A stretch of 64,000 nt of DNA from Arthrobacter sp. ok362 (GCF_900102785.1 NZ_FNGC01000001.1:465838-529837), one strand, 5' to 3'; counted from the first letter of the stretch, positions 1 to 9,354 are shown. A program made the numbers and translations. Notes: generated by a model from the letters alone, not told the origin.

Positions 1-1347
1 GACAACAAGCTGTACGGCAACCTTGGCATCCTTGCCCCGGTCAAGGCAGCCAACCCGGGAATGCAGATCGCCGTCGGCGGATGTCTGGCACAGAAGGACC
101 GGGAGACCATCCTCAGGAAGGCGCCGTGGGTGGACGCCGTGTTCGGCACCCACAACGTCGGTGCCCTGCCGGCGCTGTTGGACCGGGCCCGCCACAACAA
201 CGAGGCCCAGCTGGAGATTCTCGAATCCCTGGACGTCTTTCCATCCACTCTCCCCACTAAGCGGGACTCCGTCTATTCAGGCTGGGTATCGATCTCCGTG
301 GGCTGCAACAACACCTGCACGTTCTGCATCGTTCCAGCCCTGCGGGGCAAGGAAAAGGACCGTCGTCCCGGCGAGATCCTCGCCGAAATCCAGGCACTCG
401 TGGACGACGGCGCCATCGAAGTAACACTGCTGGGCCAAAACGTGAACTCATACGGCGTCGAATTCGGCGACCGGCAGGCGTTCTCCAAGCTCCTGCGCGC
501 CTGCGGCGACATCCCGGGCCTGGAGCGCGTCCGGTTCACCAGCCCGCACCCGGCTGCCTTTACCGACGACGTCATAGACGCCATGGCCGAGACCCCCAAC
601 GTCATGCCGCAGCTGCACATGCCCTTGCAGTCCGGCTCGGACAAGGTCCTCAAGGACATGAAGCGCTCCTACCGCTCCACCAAGTTCCTCGGCATCCTGG
701 ACAAGGTCCGGGAGAAGATCCCGCACGCCGCCATCTCCACGGACATCATCGTCGGGTTCCCCGGCGAGACCGAGGAGGACTTCCAGGCCACCCTCGACGT
801 CGTGGAGAAGTCCCGGTTCGCCACTGCCTTCACCTTCCAGTACTCCAAACGACCGGGCACGCCTGCCGCGGACCTGCCGGACCAGCTGCCCAAGGCCGTG
901 GTCCAGGAACGCTTTGAGCGCCTCACCGCCCTGCAGGACCAGATTGCCGCAGAGGAAAACGCCCGGCAGCTCGGCCGCCGCGTCGAGGTCATGGTGACAG
1001 CCCAGTCGGGCCGTAAAGCCCAGGAAACCCACCGACTCTCCGGCCGGTCTCAGGACCAGCGGCTGGTGCACTTCTCCGTGCCCGCCGGCGCCGAGGTGCC
1101 CCGGCCCGGCGACCTGGTGACCGTCACCATCACGGAGGCGGCGGCGTTCCACCTCATCTCCGACCCTGCATCGGCGGATGACTACAGCCTGCGCCGGTCC
1201 CGTGCCGGTGACGCCTGGGACCGTTCCCAGGCAGATTCCTGCGGCGCTGGCCCGGCGGGCAAAACCAGTCCGGCGGGCAAGACCGGCGCGACGGGCAGCT
1301 CCGGCGTGTCGCTGGGCATGCCCAGCCTCCCGGTCCGCGGCCGTTAG
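1..1347 (+). CDS. miaB: MiaB, tRNA-2-methylthio-N6-dimethylallyladenosine synthase (5' truncated by window edge)
   Basis: Radical SAM methylthiotransferase that converts i6A37 of tRNAs to ms2i6A37 using two [4Fe-4S] clusters. The frame is open from base 1, so the N-terminus lies outside the window. Seen: the end of the N-terminal UPF0004 domain ([11 protein letters not shown], one auxiliary-cluster Cys), the radical SAM triad CNNTCTFC at visible residues 102-109, the [10 protein letters not shown] motif and a C-terminal TRAM-like domain. After the TRAM domain comes a Gly/Ser/Pro/Lys-rich tail of about 50 residues with repeated PAGKT units, which is not part of the family core and is probably disordered. 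The stop lies 4 bp before miaA, so the two genes that act in sequence on A37 are very likely co-transcribed. Confidence 0.95.
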   Translation, partial: DNKLYGNLGILAPVKAANPGMQIAVGGCLAQKDRETILRKAPWVDAVFGTHNVGALPALLDRARHNNEAQLEILESLDVFPSTLPTKRDSVYSGWVSISVGCNNTCTFCIVPALRGKEKDRRPGEILAEIQALVDDGAIEVTLLGQNVNSYGVEFGDRQAFSKLLRACGDIPGLERVRFTSPHPAAFTDDVIDAMAETPNVMPQLHMPLQSGSDKVLKDMKRSYRSTKFLGILDKVREKIPHAAISTDIIVGFPGETEEDFQATLDVVEKSRFATAFTFQYSKRPGTPAADLPDQLPKAVVQERFERLTALQDQIAAEENARQLGRRVEVMVTAQSGRKAQETHRLSGRSQDQRLVHFSVPAGAEVPRPGDLVTVTITEAAAFHLISDPASADDYSLRRSRAGDAWDRSQADSCGAGPAGKTSPAGKTGATGSSGVSLGMPSLPVRGR

Positions 1348-1351
1348 CGCC

Positions 1352-2335
1352 GTGCCCGGCCCGGAGGGCATCGCCCAGGCCACCGCCGCGTCGACGGCAC
1401 TGCAGGGCGCACGGCTGGCTGCGCCGCCGGTGATCGCCGTCGTCGGCCCCACGGGATCCGGCAAATCAGACCTGGCCGTCGCCCTCGCCCTCGCGCTCGA
1501 CGGGGAAGTCATCAACGCCGACTCGATGCAGTTCTACCGCGGCATGGACATCGGCACCGCCAAGATCACCGACGCCGAACGCCGGGGCGTGCCCCATCAC
1601 CTCCTGGACATCCTGGACGTGACCGAGGAAGCATCCGTCTCGGACTTCCAACAGCAGGCCCGGGCCCTGATCACCGACATCCACGGCCGGGGGAAACGGG
1701 CCATCCTGGCCGGCGGCTCGGGACTCTACGTCCGCGCCGCGCTCGATGTCCTGGAGTTCCCCGGCACGGATCCGGACATCCGCCGCCGGCTCGAGACGGA
1801 ACTGGCCACGGCGGGACCCGCGCCGCTGCGGGAACGGCTGGAAGCAGTGGACCCCGTGTCTGCGGGCCGGCTGGGCGATGACCGCAGGATCATCCGCGCC
1901 CTGGAGGTCTTCGAACTCACCGCGCGCCCATTCAGCTCGTTCATGCCGGCCCGCGAATACTTCCAGCCTGCCGTCCAGATCGGACTCGACGTTGACCGGG
2001 AACTGCTCCGGGAGCGGCTGGCGCACCGCGTCCACGCGATGGTGGAGCAGGGGCTGCTGGACGAAGTGCGACGACTGGACGCCGCGGGGCTCCGCAACGG
2101 CCGGACCGCGCCACGGGCCCTCGGCTATGCCCAGTTCCTCCGAGTCCTCGACGGTGACTCCAGCCTGGAGCAGGCCGCAGACGAAACAATCATCGCCACC
2201 CGGCAGTTCGCGCGCCGCCAGCTGACCTGGTTCCGAGCGGATCCGCGGGTCACCTGGCTCGGCTGGCACGATCCTGACTTGGTAGCCGAGGCCGCCGCCC
2301 TGTGCCGGACGACACCCGTTCTGCCGCCGGCGTAG
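1352..2335 (+). CDS. miaA: MiaA, tRNA dimethylallyltransferase
   Basis: Transfers the dimethylallyl group of DMAPP to N6 of A37 in tRNAs reading UNN codons, making the substrate for MiaB. The P-loop GPTGSGKS, the [17 protein letters not shown] motif and the GGSGLY motif are all present; length 327 aa is normal. The GTG at 1352 was chosen because it sits 4 bp after the miaB stop. GTG 1430, which begins at the P-loop strand, is the alternative. The frame stays open upstream to 1178, but that part overlaps miaB and encodes an Arg/Ala-rich stretch typical of an out-of-frame shadow. Confidence 0.94.
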   Translation: MPGPEGIAQATAASTALQGARLAAPPVIAVVGPTGSGKSDLAVALALALDGEVINADSMQFYRGMDIGTAKITDAERRGVPHHLLDILDVTEEASVSDFQQQARALITDIHGRGKRAILAGGSGLYVRAALDVLEFPGTDPDIRRRLETELATAGPAPLRERLEAVDPVSAGRLGDDRRIIRALEVFELTARPFSSFMPAREYFQPAVQIGLDVDRELLRERLAHRVHAMVEQGLLDEVRRLDAAGLRNGRTAPRALGYAQFLRVLDGDSSLEQAADETIIATRQFARRQLTWFRADPRVTWLGWHDPDLVAEAAALCRTTPVLPPA

Positions 2336-2374
2336 CGTTCGGGCCACGGTGCCGGAACGGTCAGGGCGGAACGG

Positions 2375-2386
2375 TAACCTTGGAGC
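2375..2386 (+). promoter_or_regulatory. Putative leaderless promoter of dapF
   Basis: TAACCT (-10-like) at 2375-2380 is followed after 6 nt by the dapF ATG, so transcription probably starts at or next to the start codon. No convincing -35 element is visible. Confidence 0.5.
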
Positions 2387-3340
2387 ATGGACGAATCCCA
2401 AGCCGTAGCCGCTGACCGTAGTGCCGGCGACACCGCACCCCTCAGCGGTCTGAAGTTTTCCAAAGGCCACGGAACGGGCAACGACTTTGTCCTGATCGCA
2501 GACCCCAACGGCACACTCACGCTCAGCCCCGAGCACGTCGCGGCGCTCTGCGACCGGCACCGCGGCATCGGCGGTGACGGCTTGATCCGTGCCGTACCTT
2601 CCCGGCTCCTGCCCGAGGGGCAGGAATTGCTGACCGCGCACCCGGACGCCGAGTGGTTCATGGACTACCGCAACGGCGACGGATCGCTCTCTGAGATGTG
2701 CGGCAACGGAGTCCGCGTCTTTGTGCACTTCCTCATCGCCGAAGGCCTCGTGGGCCTTCCAGCCGGCGAGTCCCTCGTCATTGGAACCCGCGGCGGTGCC
2801 AAAACGATCGTCCGGACAGCTGCAGGCTACGCCGTGGATATGGGCCCCTGGGAGTTCATTTTCCCGGGCGAGGCGACCGCGCGGGCCATGGATTCGCTCG
2901 TCAGCGCCGAGGGGCTCGAAGTCGCCCGGCCTGCCCTTTCCGTCAGCATGGGCAACCCGCACACAGTGGTGGCCCTGGCCGAAACGGCCGAACTGGAGGC
3001 CACACAGCTGTTCACGGCCCCTCGGGTGGACCCGACGCCACCGCACGGCACCAACGTCGAATTCGTTGTGCCGTCCGAACCGCTGGTCCACGACGGCACG
3101 GGCACCATCACCATGCGGGTCCACGAGCGGGGAGTGGGGGAGACCCAGTCATGCGGCACCGGCGCCTGCGCCGCCGCCGTCGCCATTCGCCATTGGGCCG
3201 GCCAGGGCGCACCTGACGCGTGGAACGTCCACGTTCCTGGCGGCGTCGTCGGCGTGAAATTCTTCCTGGGCCCGGAGGGGCACGAACACGTCGAACTCAG
3301 CGGCCCGGCCGTGATCGTCGCTACTGGGACGCTTTCCTGA
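2387..3340 (+). CDS. dapF: DapF, diaminopimelate epimerase
   Basis: Interconverts LL- and meso-diaminopimelate, the last step before lysine and the peptidoglycan cross-linking residue. It is a PLP-independent two-base racemase. Both catalytic cysteines are visible: Cys105 in MCGNGVR and Cys256 in QSCGTGACAAA. The N-terminal FSKGHGTGNDFV motif is also typical, and length (317 aa) is slightly above the family norm because of an extra N-terminal stretch of about 20 residues. The 3' end overlaps the convergent methyltransferase gene by 20 bp. The miaA-dapF-hflX order is conserved in actinobacteria. Confidence 0.96.
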   Translation: MDESQAVAADRSAGDTAPLSGLKFSKGHGTGNDFVLIADPNGTLTLSPEHVAALCDRHRGIGGDGLIRAVPSRLLPEGQELLTAHPDAEWFMDYRNGDGSLSEMCGNGVRVFVHFLIAEGLVGLPAGESLVIGTRGGAKTIVRTAAGYAVDMGPWEFIFPGEATARAMDSLVSAEGLEVARPALSVSMGNPHTVVALAETAELEATQLFTAPRVDPTPPHGTNVEFVVPSEPLVHDGTGTITMRVHERGVGETQSCGTGACAAAVAIRHWAGQGAPDAWNVHVPGGVVGVKFFLGPEGHEHVELSGPAVIVATGTLS

Positions 3341-3935
3341 CCCGAAGGATCCGGAACGACTTCGACGTGCTCTCCCGGGTCACGCTGAAGCCGGAGTCGA
3401 GCTCCGCCGCCAGCCAGCGCTGCAGCGAGTCCGAGCCGAGGTTCTTCTGTACCACGAGCCAGGCCGATCCACCCGGCGCCAGCCTGGGAATCCACAGACG
3501 CAGGAGGGCATGAAGCTCATCCTTGCCGATCCGGATCGGCGGGTTGGACCAGATGGTGTCAAAGCGCAGTTCGGGGTCCACGGCGTCCGGCGTGCTGGCG
3601 GTCACGTTGTTCAACCCCAACAGCCCGGCGTTTTCATTGGTGAGGGTCACGCAGCGTTCGTTCACGTCCACCGCGTAGACGTGTGCGTGCGGTGCCCGCA
3701 GGGCCATGGTCAGGGCGATCGGTCCCCAGCCGCAGCCGATATCCAGCAGGTTGCCTTGCGGCGCCGGAGCCGGGACGTCGGCGAGCAACACGGCCGTTCC
3801 CTTGTCGATCCCGTCCGGGCTGAAGATCCCTGAGGACGTCTGCAGCCGGCGCGTTTCACCGGCGAGATCCACGGTGAGCGGCTTGCGGGTGAAGGGCCCG
3901 GCCGGCTGGGCGCTGAAATAGTGTGCAGACTCCAT
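3321..3935 (-). CDS. RsmC-like class I SAM-dependent methyltransferase
   Basis: Small-subunit rRNA guanine-N2 methyltransferase-like protein of 204 aa. Visible motifs: SAM-binding motif I LLDIGCGWGPIAL, acidic motif II YAVDVNERC, and the catalytic NPP of N2-guanine methylases in IWSNPPIRIGKDELH. E. coli RsmC carries an additional inactive N-terminal domain that is missing here, so this is the single-domain form; the exact target base is not deducible. Start chosen at ATG 3935 (MESAHYFSAQPAG, the usual beginning of the family); the frame is open further upstream without family similarity. It is convergent with dapF and divergent from the hflX leader. Confidence 0.85.
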   Translation of the reverse strand: MESAHYFSAQPAGPFTRKPLTVDLAGETRRLQTSSGIFSPDGIDKGTAVLLADVPAPAPQGNLLDIGCGWGPIALTMALRAPHAHVYAVDVNERCVTLTNENAGLLGLNNVTASTPDAVDPELRFDTIWSNPPIRIGKDELHALLRLWIPRLAPGGSAWLVVQKNLGSDSLQRWLAAELDSGFSVTRESTSKSFRILRVRKASQ

Positions 3936-3998
3936 AATGGGCCAGATTAGTTGGCGGCCCGCCCCAATGGGAAACCGGGTGGGAACGCCAGCGTCTGC

Positions 3999-4011
3999 TA
4001 GGCTAAAAAAC
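3999..4011 (+). promoter_or_regulatory. Putative leaderless promoter of the hflX leader
   Basis: Extended -10-like TGCTAGGCT ends at 4004 and a short ORF begins at ATG 4012, 7 nt further on. This is the spacing of leaderless actinobacterial transcripts. The -35 region is not recognisable. Confidence 0.5.
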
Positions 4012-4032
4012 ATGATCTTGATCTCCAAGTAG
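4012..4032 (+). CDS. Short leaderless upstream ORF in the hflX leader (MILISK)
   Basis: A six-codon reading frame, ATG ATC TTG ATC TCC AAG TAG, begins exactly 7 nt after a TAGGCT -10 box. It lies about 480 nt upstream of hflX. Hydrophobic Ile/Leu-rich micro-peptides ahead of ribosome-rescue or antibiotic-resistance genes often act as stalling leaders. That role here is inference; the ORF, the promoter-like box and the downstream hairpins (4102-4131) are what is seen. Confidence 0.35.
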   Translation: MILISK

Positions 4033-4101
4033 CCGGCACGGGTCTTGTCCCGTCCCCGTAGCGACGCAGGTAAACGCCTTCCGCTGAGTGCGCCATCGCC
4101 A

Positions 4102-4131
4102 GGGTGAGTTTTCTCACCCGCGGGCGCCCGC
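4102..4131 (+). promoter_or_regulatory. Two adjacent palindromes in the hflX leader
   Basis: GGGTGAG-TTTT-CTCACCC (4102-4119) is a perfect 7-bp hairpin. It is followed immediately by the perfect palindrome GCGGGCGCCCGC (4120-4131). They lie 70 nt after the short ORF and could form an attenuator or anti-attenuator; no U-tract follows. Confidence 0.4.
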
Positions 4132-4236
4132 ATCACTTGGAATCCAGCCGCTTTCCCAGGCACCGTGTTTTTGCTGGCACCGTGCTCCTTGGCCCGCCCC
4201 GGGCCCGGCTCGGCGGACGGCACCCACCTCACTGTG

Positions 4237-4332
4237 TTTCCCACAAACAGGGTTTCCCACAAGCAGGGTTTCCCACAAGCAGGGTTTCCCACAAACAGGG
4301 TTACCCACAAACAGGGTTACCCACACCAGGCG
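4237..4332 (+). repeat. 16-bp direct tandem repeat (5 full copies plus a partial sixth)
   Basis: Units begin at 4237, 4253, 4269, 4285 and 4301, with a degenerate sixth at 4317. The consensus is TTTCCCACAARCAGGG; copies 5 and 6 read TTACCCACA. The repeat lies in the 578-bp non-coding stretch between the methylase gene and hflX (3936-4513). Exact phasing with little divergence points to protein-binding sites or recent slippage expansion. The TTACCCACA core is one base from the DnaA box TTATCCACA. Confidence 0.85.
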
Positions 4333-4513
4333 CATTTGCCGCCTCTACCTTCACCCAGCCAACGCTCCGGATGGAGCCAGCCCTGCCCCGGCACCGTTGC
4401 CGCGGGCATTCCAGGAGGCCTGTATGACCCCCCGCCGTCAGCCCAGCGCGAATACCGCCCCACAGAGCAACAATCGGCACTATTCTGAAAGTGCCGAACC
4501 CTTAAAGGAGACC

Positions 4514-6124
4514 ATGACCAGCCACCCCAACACCGGACCCGATTCAGCAGCCCAGGACATGAGTCCTGAGGAGATTCAGGCTGTTATCGACCGGATCCTG
4601 TCCAAGGACACCCCGGCCCCAGGCGCAGGCCGTGGCGGCGGCTCCGGAGCCGGCACCAACGGAGGCGCCGGTGCGGGCACCGACGGCCCGACGTCGGTGC
4701 TTGGAAAGGCGCAGGCTATCTCCCGTCTGGACGAGGTGTACACCAACTTCGACGGCGACCAGCAGGATCTTGAGGAACGCCACGCGCTGCGCCGCAAGGC
4801 GGGCCTGTCCACCGAACTCGAAGACGTCACCGAGGTCGAATACCGGCAGTTGCGCCTTGAGCGCGTCGTCCTGGCCGGCCTCTGGACCGAGGGTACCCTC
4901 GCGGATGCCGAGAACTCCCTGCGCGAACTTGCGGCCCTCGCCGAGACCGCCGGCTCCGAGGTCCTCGACGGGCTGGTCCAGCGGCGGACCAAGCCCGATC
5001 CCGGAACCTTCCTCGGCTCCGGGAAGGCGCAGGAACTGAAAGCCATCGTGATGTCTACCGGCGCCGACACCGTAGTCGTCGACGCCGAATTGGCCCCGTC
5101 CCAGCGGCGCGGCCTGGAGGACATCGTCAAGGTAAAGGTCATTGACCGCACGGCGCTGATCCTGGACATCTTCGCGCAGCACGCCAAGAGCCGCGAAGGC
5201 AAGGCGCAGGTGGAACTGGCCCAGCTGGAATACCTGCTCCCGCGCCTGCGTGGCTGGGGCGAGTCGATGTCCCGCCAGGCCGGTGGCCAGGTGGGCGGCG
5301 CCGGCGCCGGCATGGGTTCGCGTGGTCCCGGTGAAACCAAGATCGAACTGGACCGCCGCCGGATCCGCACCCGAATGGCCAAGCTGCGGCGGGAAATCGC
5401 CGCCATGAAGCCCGCCCGGGAAACGAAGCGGGCCAACCGCCGTCGTAATGCGGTGCCCTCGGTGGCGATTGCCGGGTACACCAACGCCGGGAAGTCCTCG
5501 CTGCTGAACCGGCTGACCGATGCCGGGGTTCTGGTGGAGAACGCCCTGTTCGCCACCCTGGACCCCACCGTCCGCAAGGCCGAAACCGCTGACGGGCTCG
5601 GGTACACCCTGGCGGATACCGTTGGATTTGTCCGGTCCCTGCCCACCCAGCTCGTGGAAGCATTCCGCTCCACGCTGGAAGAGGTGGCCGACTCGGACCT
5701 GATCCTGCACGTCGTGGACGTCGCGCACCCGGACCCGGAAGGCCAGATCGCCGCTGTCCGGGCGGTCTTCAGCGAAGTCGACGCGCGGAAGGTTCCGGAA
5801 ATCATTGTCCTGAACAAGGCCGACGCCGCGGACCCGTTCGTGGTCGAGCGGCTGAAGCAGCGCGAGCCGCGCCACGTGGTGGTCTCGGCCCGCACGGGTG
5901 AAGGCATTCCGGAACTGCTCAAGGCCATCAGCGACGGCATTCCGCGGCCGAGCGTGAAGCTTGAACTGCTGATCCCGTACAACCGCGGGGACCTGCTCAG
6001 CAAGCTCCACGAGACCGACGCCGAGATCCTCAGCCTCGATCACGAGGAAACCGGGACCCGTGCCGTGGTGATGGTGCGTGAAGGACTCGCCGCTGAACTG
6101 GATCCCTTCATCAGCAATGACTGA
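4514..6124 (+). CDS. hflX: HflX, ribosome-associated GTPase
   Basis: GTPase that binds the 50S subunit and splits stalled or antibiotic-arrested ribosomes. Length is 536 aa. A Gly/Ala-rich actinobacterial N-terminal extension precedes the HflX N-domain (GLVQRRTKPDPGTFLGSGK), then a helical segment, then the G domain with G1 GYTNAGKSS near residue 320, G3 DTVGF, G4 NKAD and G5 VSARTG. ATG 4514 has a perfect AAGGAG Shine-Dalgarno at 4505-4510; the frame is open upstream to 4088 through the repeat region, which is non-coding by composition. The 3' end overlaps the helicase gene by 8 bp. In mycobacteria HflX contributes to macrolide/lincosamide tolerance, which makes the long leader noteworthy. 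Confidence 0.95.
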   Translation: MTSHPNTGPDSAAQDMSPEEIQAVIDRILSKDTPAPGAGRGGGSGAGTNGGAGAGTDGPTSVLGKAQAISRLDEVYTNFDGDQQDLEERHALRRKAGLSTELEDVTEVEYRQLRLERVVLAGLWTEGTLADAENSLRELAALAETAGSEVLDGLVQRRTKPDPGTFLGSGKAQELKAIVMSTGADTVVVDAELAPSQRRGLEDIVKVKVIDRTALILDIFAQHAKSREGKAQVELAQLEYLLPRLRGWGESMSRQAGGQVGGAGAGMGSRGPGETKIELDRRRIRTRMAKLRREIAAMKPARETKRANRRRNAVPSVAIAGYTNAGKSSLLNRLTDAGVLVENALFATLDPTVRKAETADGLGYTLADTVGFVRSLPTQLVEAFRSTLEEVADSDLILHVVDVAHPDPEGQIAAVRAVFSEVDARKVPEIIVLNKADAADPFVVERLKQREPRHVVVSARTGEGIPELLKAISDGIPRPSVKLELLIPYNRGDLLSKLHETDAEILSLDHEETGTRAVVMVREGLAAELDPFISND

Positions 6125-8234
6125 GGCTGCGTTGACCAGGGCTGACGCCGAACCTGCGGACGCATCGTCCGATGCCGACGTCGATGCGGTCGCGGGCGCG
6201 GCCGGCGAGGAGTTCGTGGTTAAACTCCTCGACCGTGCCGTGTCCGGCATGGGCGGCCAGAGCCGCGATGGCCAGCACGAAATGGCCCGGCAGGTGGCGC
6301 GCGCGATAGACGGCGGCGACCACCTGCTGGTCCAGGCAGGCACCGGCACCGGCAAATCACTGGCGTACCTGATTCCGCTGATCGCCCATTCGCTGACCAG
6401 CAACAAGCCCACCTTGGTCTCCACCGCAACCCTGGCACTGCAGACCCAGATCGTGGGCCGGGACCTGCCCAGGCTGCTCAAGACCATCACCCCTGCCCTG
6501 GAACGACCCGTCAAGGTCGCCCTGGTGAAGGGCCGGTCCAACTACGTGTGCCGGCACAAACTCGAGGGCGGCTTCCCGTCCGAAGAACCTTCCGAGGGAC
6601 AGCTGTTTTCCCTCGGCGAGGACACGAGCGTGCCGCATTTCGCCGCTGCACTTGGCGGGCCGTCCTCCCAACTGGGCAAAGAAGTCGTCCGCCTGCGCGA
6701 ATGGGCCGAAGAGACTGCGACGGGGGACCGCGACGAGCTCATGCCCGGCGTCACGGACCGGGCCTGGCGCCAGGTCTCGGTCACCTCCATGGAATGCCTC
6801 GGCGCGCAGAAATGCCCGCTCGCGGCCGAATGCTTCAGCGAGCTGGCACGGCAGAACGCCGCCGACGCCGACGTCGTGGTCACCAACCACGCCATGCTCG
6901 CCGTCAGCGCTTTCGAAGGCCTGGCGGTGCTGCCCGAGTACGATGTCGTGGTGGTGGACGAGGCGCACGAACTTCAGGACCGCGTCACGGGCGCGGTCTC
7001 TGGCCAGCTCTCTGTGGCGATGGTGCACGCCGCCGCGTCCGGGGCCCGGAAGCACACGGGCATCACGGTCGACGCGCTGAACAATGCCGCCGCCCACCTG
7101 GAGCTGGCCATCGACGGCGTCCCCAGCGGGTTGATGCCCAACGGCCTGAACAGCGAGCAGCTGGACTGCATCGACCAGCTGCGCGACGCCTGCCGCGCCG
7201 CCCTGTCCGATTCGAAGGGGGACAGCTCCGCGTCAGCCGACGGCGGACGCCAGCTGGCCCGGTCACGCCTGATGGTCATCCTCGAACTCTGTGAACGCCT
7301 CCTGGCCGCGCGCGAAAACCGCGAAGTGGTGTGGTTCTCCCGCAACAGCAGCTTCGACCCGGCGCAGGGCTACTCCCAGCCGGACGAGAGCGCGCCGGCC
7401 CTGATCAATGTTGCCCCGTTGAGCGTCGCTGGGCGTTTGCGCGAGGGTTTGTTCGCGGACCACACCGTCATCCTGACCTCGGCCACCCTGGCCATCGGCG
7501 CCGCCTTCGAACCTGCCGCCGGCGGCCTCGGCCTCGTTGGCAATGGCGCGCCGAGCTGGACCGGCGTCGACGTCGGGTCCCCCTTCGACTATCCGAAGCA
7601 AGGCATCCTCTACGTCGCCCGGCACCTGCCCAAACCCGGCCGCGGGACCTCCCCTGAGGCCTTGGACGAACTGGAAAAGCTGATCCGCGCTTCCGGCGGC
7701 GGTGCCTTGTGCCTGTTTTCATCGCGGCGCGCGGCCGAGGACGCCGCGGAGGCCATGCGGCCCCGGCTGGGCCTCAGCATCCTGTGCCAGGGGGAGTCGA
7801 CCATGACGGCGCTCGTGCGGCAGTTTGCCGACGAGCCGGACACGTGTTTGTTTGGCACGATGTCCCTTTGGCAGGGCGTCGACGTTCCGGGGGTGTCCTG
7901 CCGGCTGGTGGTCATTGACCGGATTCCCTTCCCGCGGCCGGACGATCCGCTGATGACGGCACGCTCGCGGGCCGTCGCCCAGGCGGGCGGCAATGGCTTC
8001 ATGTCCGTCTCGGCTACGCACGCCGCCATTCGGCTTGCGCAGGGCGCCGGACGGCTGATCCGCTCGACGTCGGACAAGGGCGTGGTGGCAGTGCTGGATT
8101 CGCGGCTGTCCACAGAGCGGTACGGCGGATTCCTCCGTGCCGCGCTTCCGCCCTTCTGGCCTACCACCGATTCGTCGATAGCCTTGGCTGCCCTGGAGCG
8201 CCTGGCGAAGGACTCCGGGCAGCCTGCCACGTAG
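6117..8234 (+). CDS. DinG/XPD-type ATP-dependent DNA helicase
   Basis: Superfamily 2 iron-sulfur helicase of 705 aa related to DinG/YoaA, probably unwinding 5'-tailed or R-loop substrates during repair. Walker A is AGTGTGKSLAYL, the Walker B/DEAH box is VVDEAHEL, and motif VI is RLAQGAGRLIRS. Four cysteines between motifs I and II (VCRHKL, then ECLGAQKCPLAAEC) fit the Fe-S cluster ligands of this family. ATG 6117 overlaps the hflX stop by 8 bp, which suggests translational coupling. The stop codon lies inside a 21-bp tandem duplication. Position between hflX and lexA is conserved in relatives. Confidence 0.92.
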   Translation: MTEAALTRADAEPADASSDADVDAVAGAAGEEFVVKLLDRAVSGMGGQSRDGQHEMARQVARAIDGGDHLLVQAGTGTGKSLAYLIPLIAHSLTSNKPTLVSTATLALQTQIVGRDLPRLLKTITPALERPVKVALVKGRSNYVCRHKLEGGFPSEEPSEGQLFSLGEDTSVPHFAAALGGPSSQLGKEVVRLREWAEETATGDRDELMPGVTDRAWRQVSVTSMECLGAQKCPLAAECFSELARQNAADADVVVTNHAMLAVSAFEGLAVLPEYDVVVVDEAHELQDRVTGAVSGQLSVAMVHAAASGARKHTGITVDALNNAAAHLELAIDGVPSGLMPNGLNSEQLDCIDQLRDACRAALSDSKGDSSASADGGRQLARSRLMVILELCERLLAARENREVVWFSRNSSFDPAQGYSQPDESAPALINVAPLSVAGRLREGLFADHTVILTSATLAIGAAFEPAAGGLGLVGNGAPSWTGVDVGSPFDYPKQGILYVARHLPKPGRGTSPEALDELEKLIRASGGGALCLFSSRRAAEDAAEAMRPRLGLSILCQGESTMTALVRQFADEPDTCLFGTMSLWQGVDVPGVSCRLVVIDRIPFPRPDDPLMTARSRAVAQAGGNGFMSVSATHAAIRLAQGAGRLIRSTSDKGVVAVLDSRLSTERYGGFLRAALPPFWPTTDSSIALAALERLAKDSGQPAT

Positions 8235-8258
8235 GCCGGGCAGCCTGCCACGTAGGCC
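8217..8258 (+). repeat. 21-bp tandem duplication across the helicase stop codon
   Basis: Two identical copies (8217-8237, 8238-8258) beginning GGGCAGCCTGCCACG; the TAG stop is in the first. It looks like a recent slippage duplication and does not change the protein. Confidence 0.9.
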
Positions 8259-8390
8259 GCGCGGGTAGCCCGGGGGAGTGCGGCATTCCTGCCCAGTTGC
8301 TTTCCTTCCGCCTCCGCGCACCCGCGGAATACCAGCCTCGTCCCGGACCGGTTGGCCCCCGCGCCGCGAGTAAGTGGGCGGGAACGCGAA

Positions 8391-8418
8391 GGGCCCCGTC
8401 CGACGTCGGACGGGGCCC
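8391..8418. terminator. Bidirectional terminator-like palindrome between helicase gene and lexA
   Basis: A 28-bp perfect palindrome (GGGCCCCGTCCG / CGGACGGGGCCC arms, ACGT centre) lies between convergent genes, 23 bp beyond the lexA stop. GC-rich hairpins without long U-tracts are common actinobacterial terminators. Confidence 0.75.
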
Positions 8419-8441
8419 CCATGCGCTGTTGCCGGTGGGCC

Positions 8442-9191
8442 TCAGAGGGAGCGGAGCACCGAGACGACCTTGCCCATGATGACGGCGTGGTCGCCGAGGA
8501 TGGGCTCGTACTGGGTGTTTTGCGGCAGCAGCCAGGTGTGGCCGTCCCGCTGGCGGAATGTCTTCACCGTGGCTTCGTCGTCCAGCAGTGCGGCAACGAT
8601 GTCGCCGTTCACGGCATCACCCTGGCGGCGGACAACCACCCAGTCGCCGTCGCAGATGGCGGCATCGATCATCGAGTCGCCCGCCACCTTGAGCATGAAG
8701 AGTTCGCCATGACCCACGAGCTGGCGGGGCAGCGGCATGACGTCCTCCACCACCTGGTCCGCGAGGATCGGCCCGCCGGCGGCAATGCGTCCGACGAACG
8801 GCACCATCGCCGTGTCGGTGGCGCTGGCGAGCTCCGTCACTGACAGGCCGCCGACGGCCCGCAGGCCGCTGGACTTCTCGACACCCGAAATGGCCGTGGT
8901 CCCCTCGTCCAGGGTCAGCGGCATGAGCACTTCCATGGCCCGGGGGCGCTTCGGATCGCGCCGCAGGTAGCCGAGCTTTTCAAGCTGGGAGAGCTGATGG
9001 GTCACACTCGACAGGCTGGCCAGGCCGACAGTGTCGCCGATCTCGCGCATGGACGGCGGATAGCCCTTGTCCGTGACGGACCGCTGGATGGTCTCCAGGA
9101 TTTTCTTTTGCCGGACGGTGAGGCTCTTGGGGGCCCGGGCGGGCTGCGGGCTCCGTGAGGTGGCCCTGCCGCCGGTGGCTTGTGCTGCCAT
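8442..9191 (-). CDS. lexA: LexA, SOS repressor
   Basis: Transcriptional repressor of the SOS regulon that self-cleaves on contact with RecA filaments. It has 249 aa. The N-terminal winged helix-turn-helix covers about residues 25-90 ([45 protein letters not shown]). The Ala138-Gly139 cleavage bond is in GRIAAGGP, the nucleophile Ser173 in GDSMID, and the general base Lys210 in EATVKTF. ATG 9191 was chosen as the last start ahead of conserved sequence; the frame remains open to 9239. It is divergent from the LysM gene, and the intergenic region carries SOS boxes, so it should be autoregulated. Confidence 0.96.
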   Translation of the reverse strand: MAAQATGGRATSRSPQPARAPKSLTVRQKKILETIQRSVTDKGYPPSMREIGDTVGLASLSSVTHQLSQLEKLGYLRRDPKRPRAMEVLMPLTLDEGTTAISGVEKSSGLRAVGGLSVTELASATDTAMVPFVGRIAAGGPILADQVVEDVMPLPRQLVGHGELFMLKVAGDSMIDAAICDGDWVVVRRQGDAVNGDIVAALLDDEATVKTFRQRDGHTWLLPQNTQYEPILGDHAVIMGKVVSVLRSL

Positions 9192-9354
9192 GTTCGCCAA
9201 CGCCTTTCCGTTCCGCCCGGCTGCCGTGGCTGCTGTCACCGGGAACTTCCGGCCTGAAATGTCAGACCCTGCTGATCAACTACCAATGAACTCACACAGG
9301 GAGTTCATTAGCGGTTGTCCTGTCCCTCAAAAATAGGCCAGCCGCAGGGCTTTT

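Noticed and set aside
1178..1351. Upstream extension of miaA to ATG 1178
   Set aside because: It overlaps the miaB C-terminus and encodes an Arg/Ala-rich stretch unlike any MiaA N-terminus; GTG 1352 is better placed.
4237..4332. CRISPR-like array at the 16-bp repeat
   Set aside because: Units are contiguous without spacers, too short, and no cas genes are nearby.
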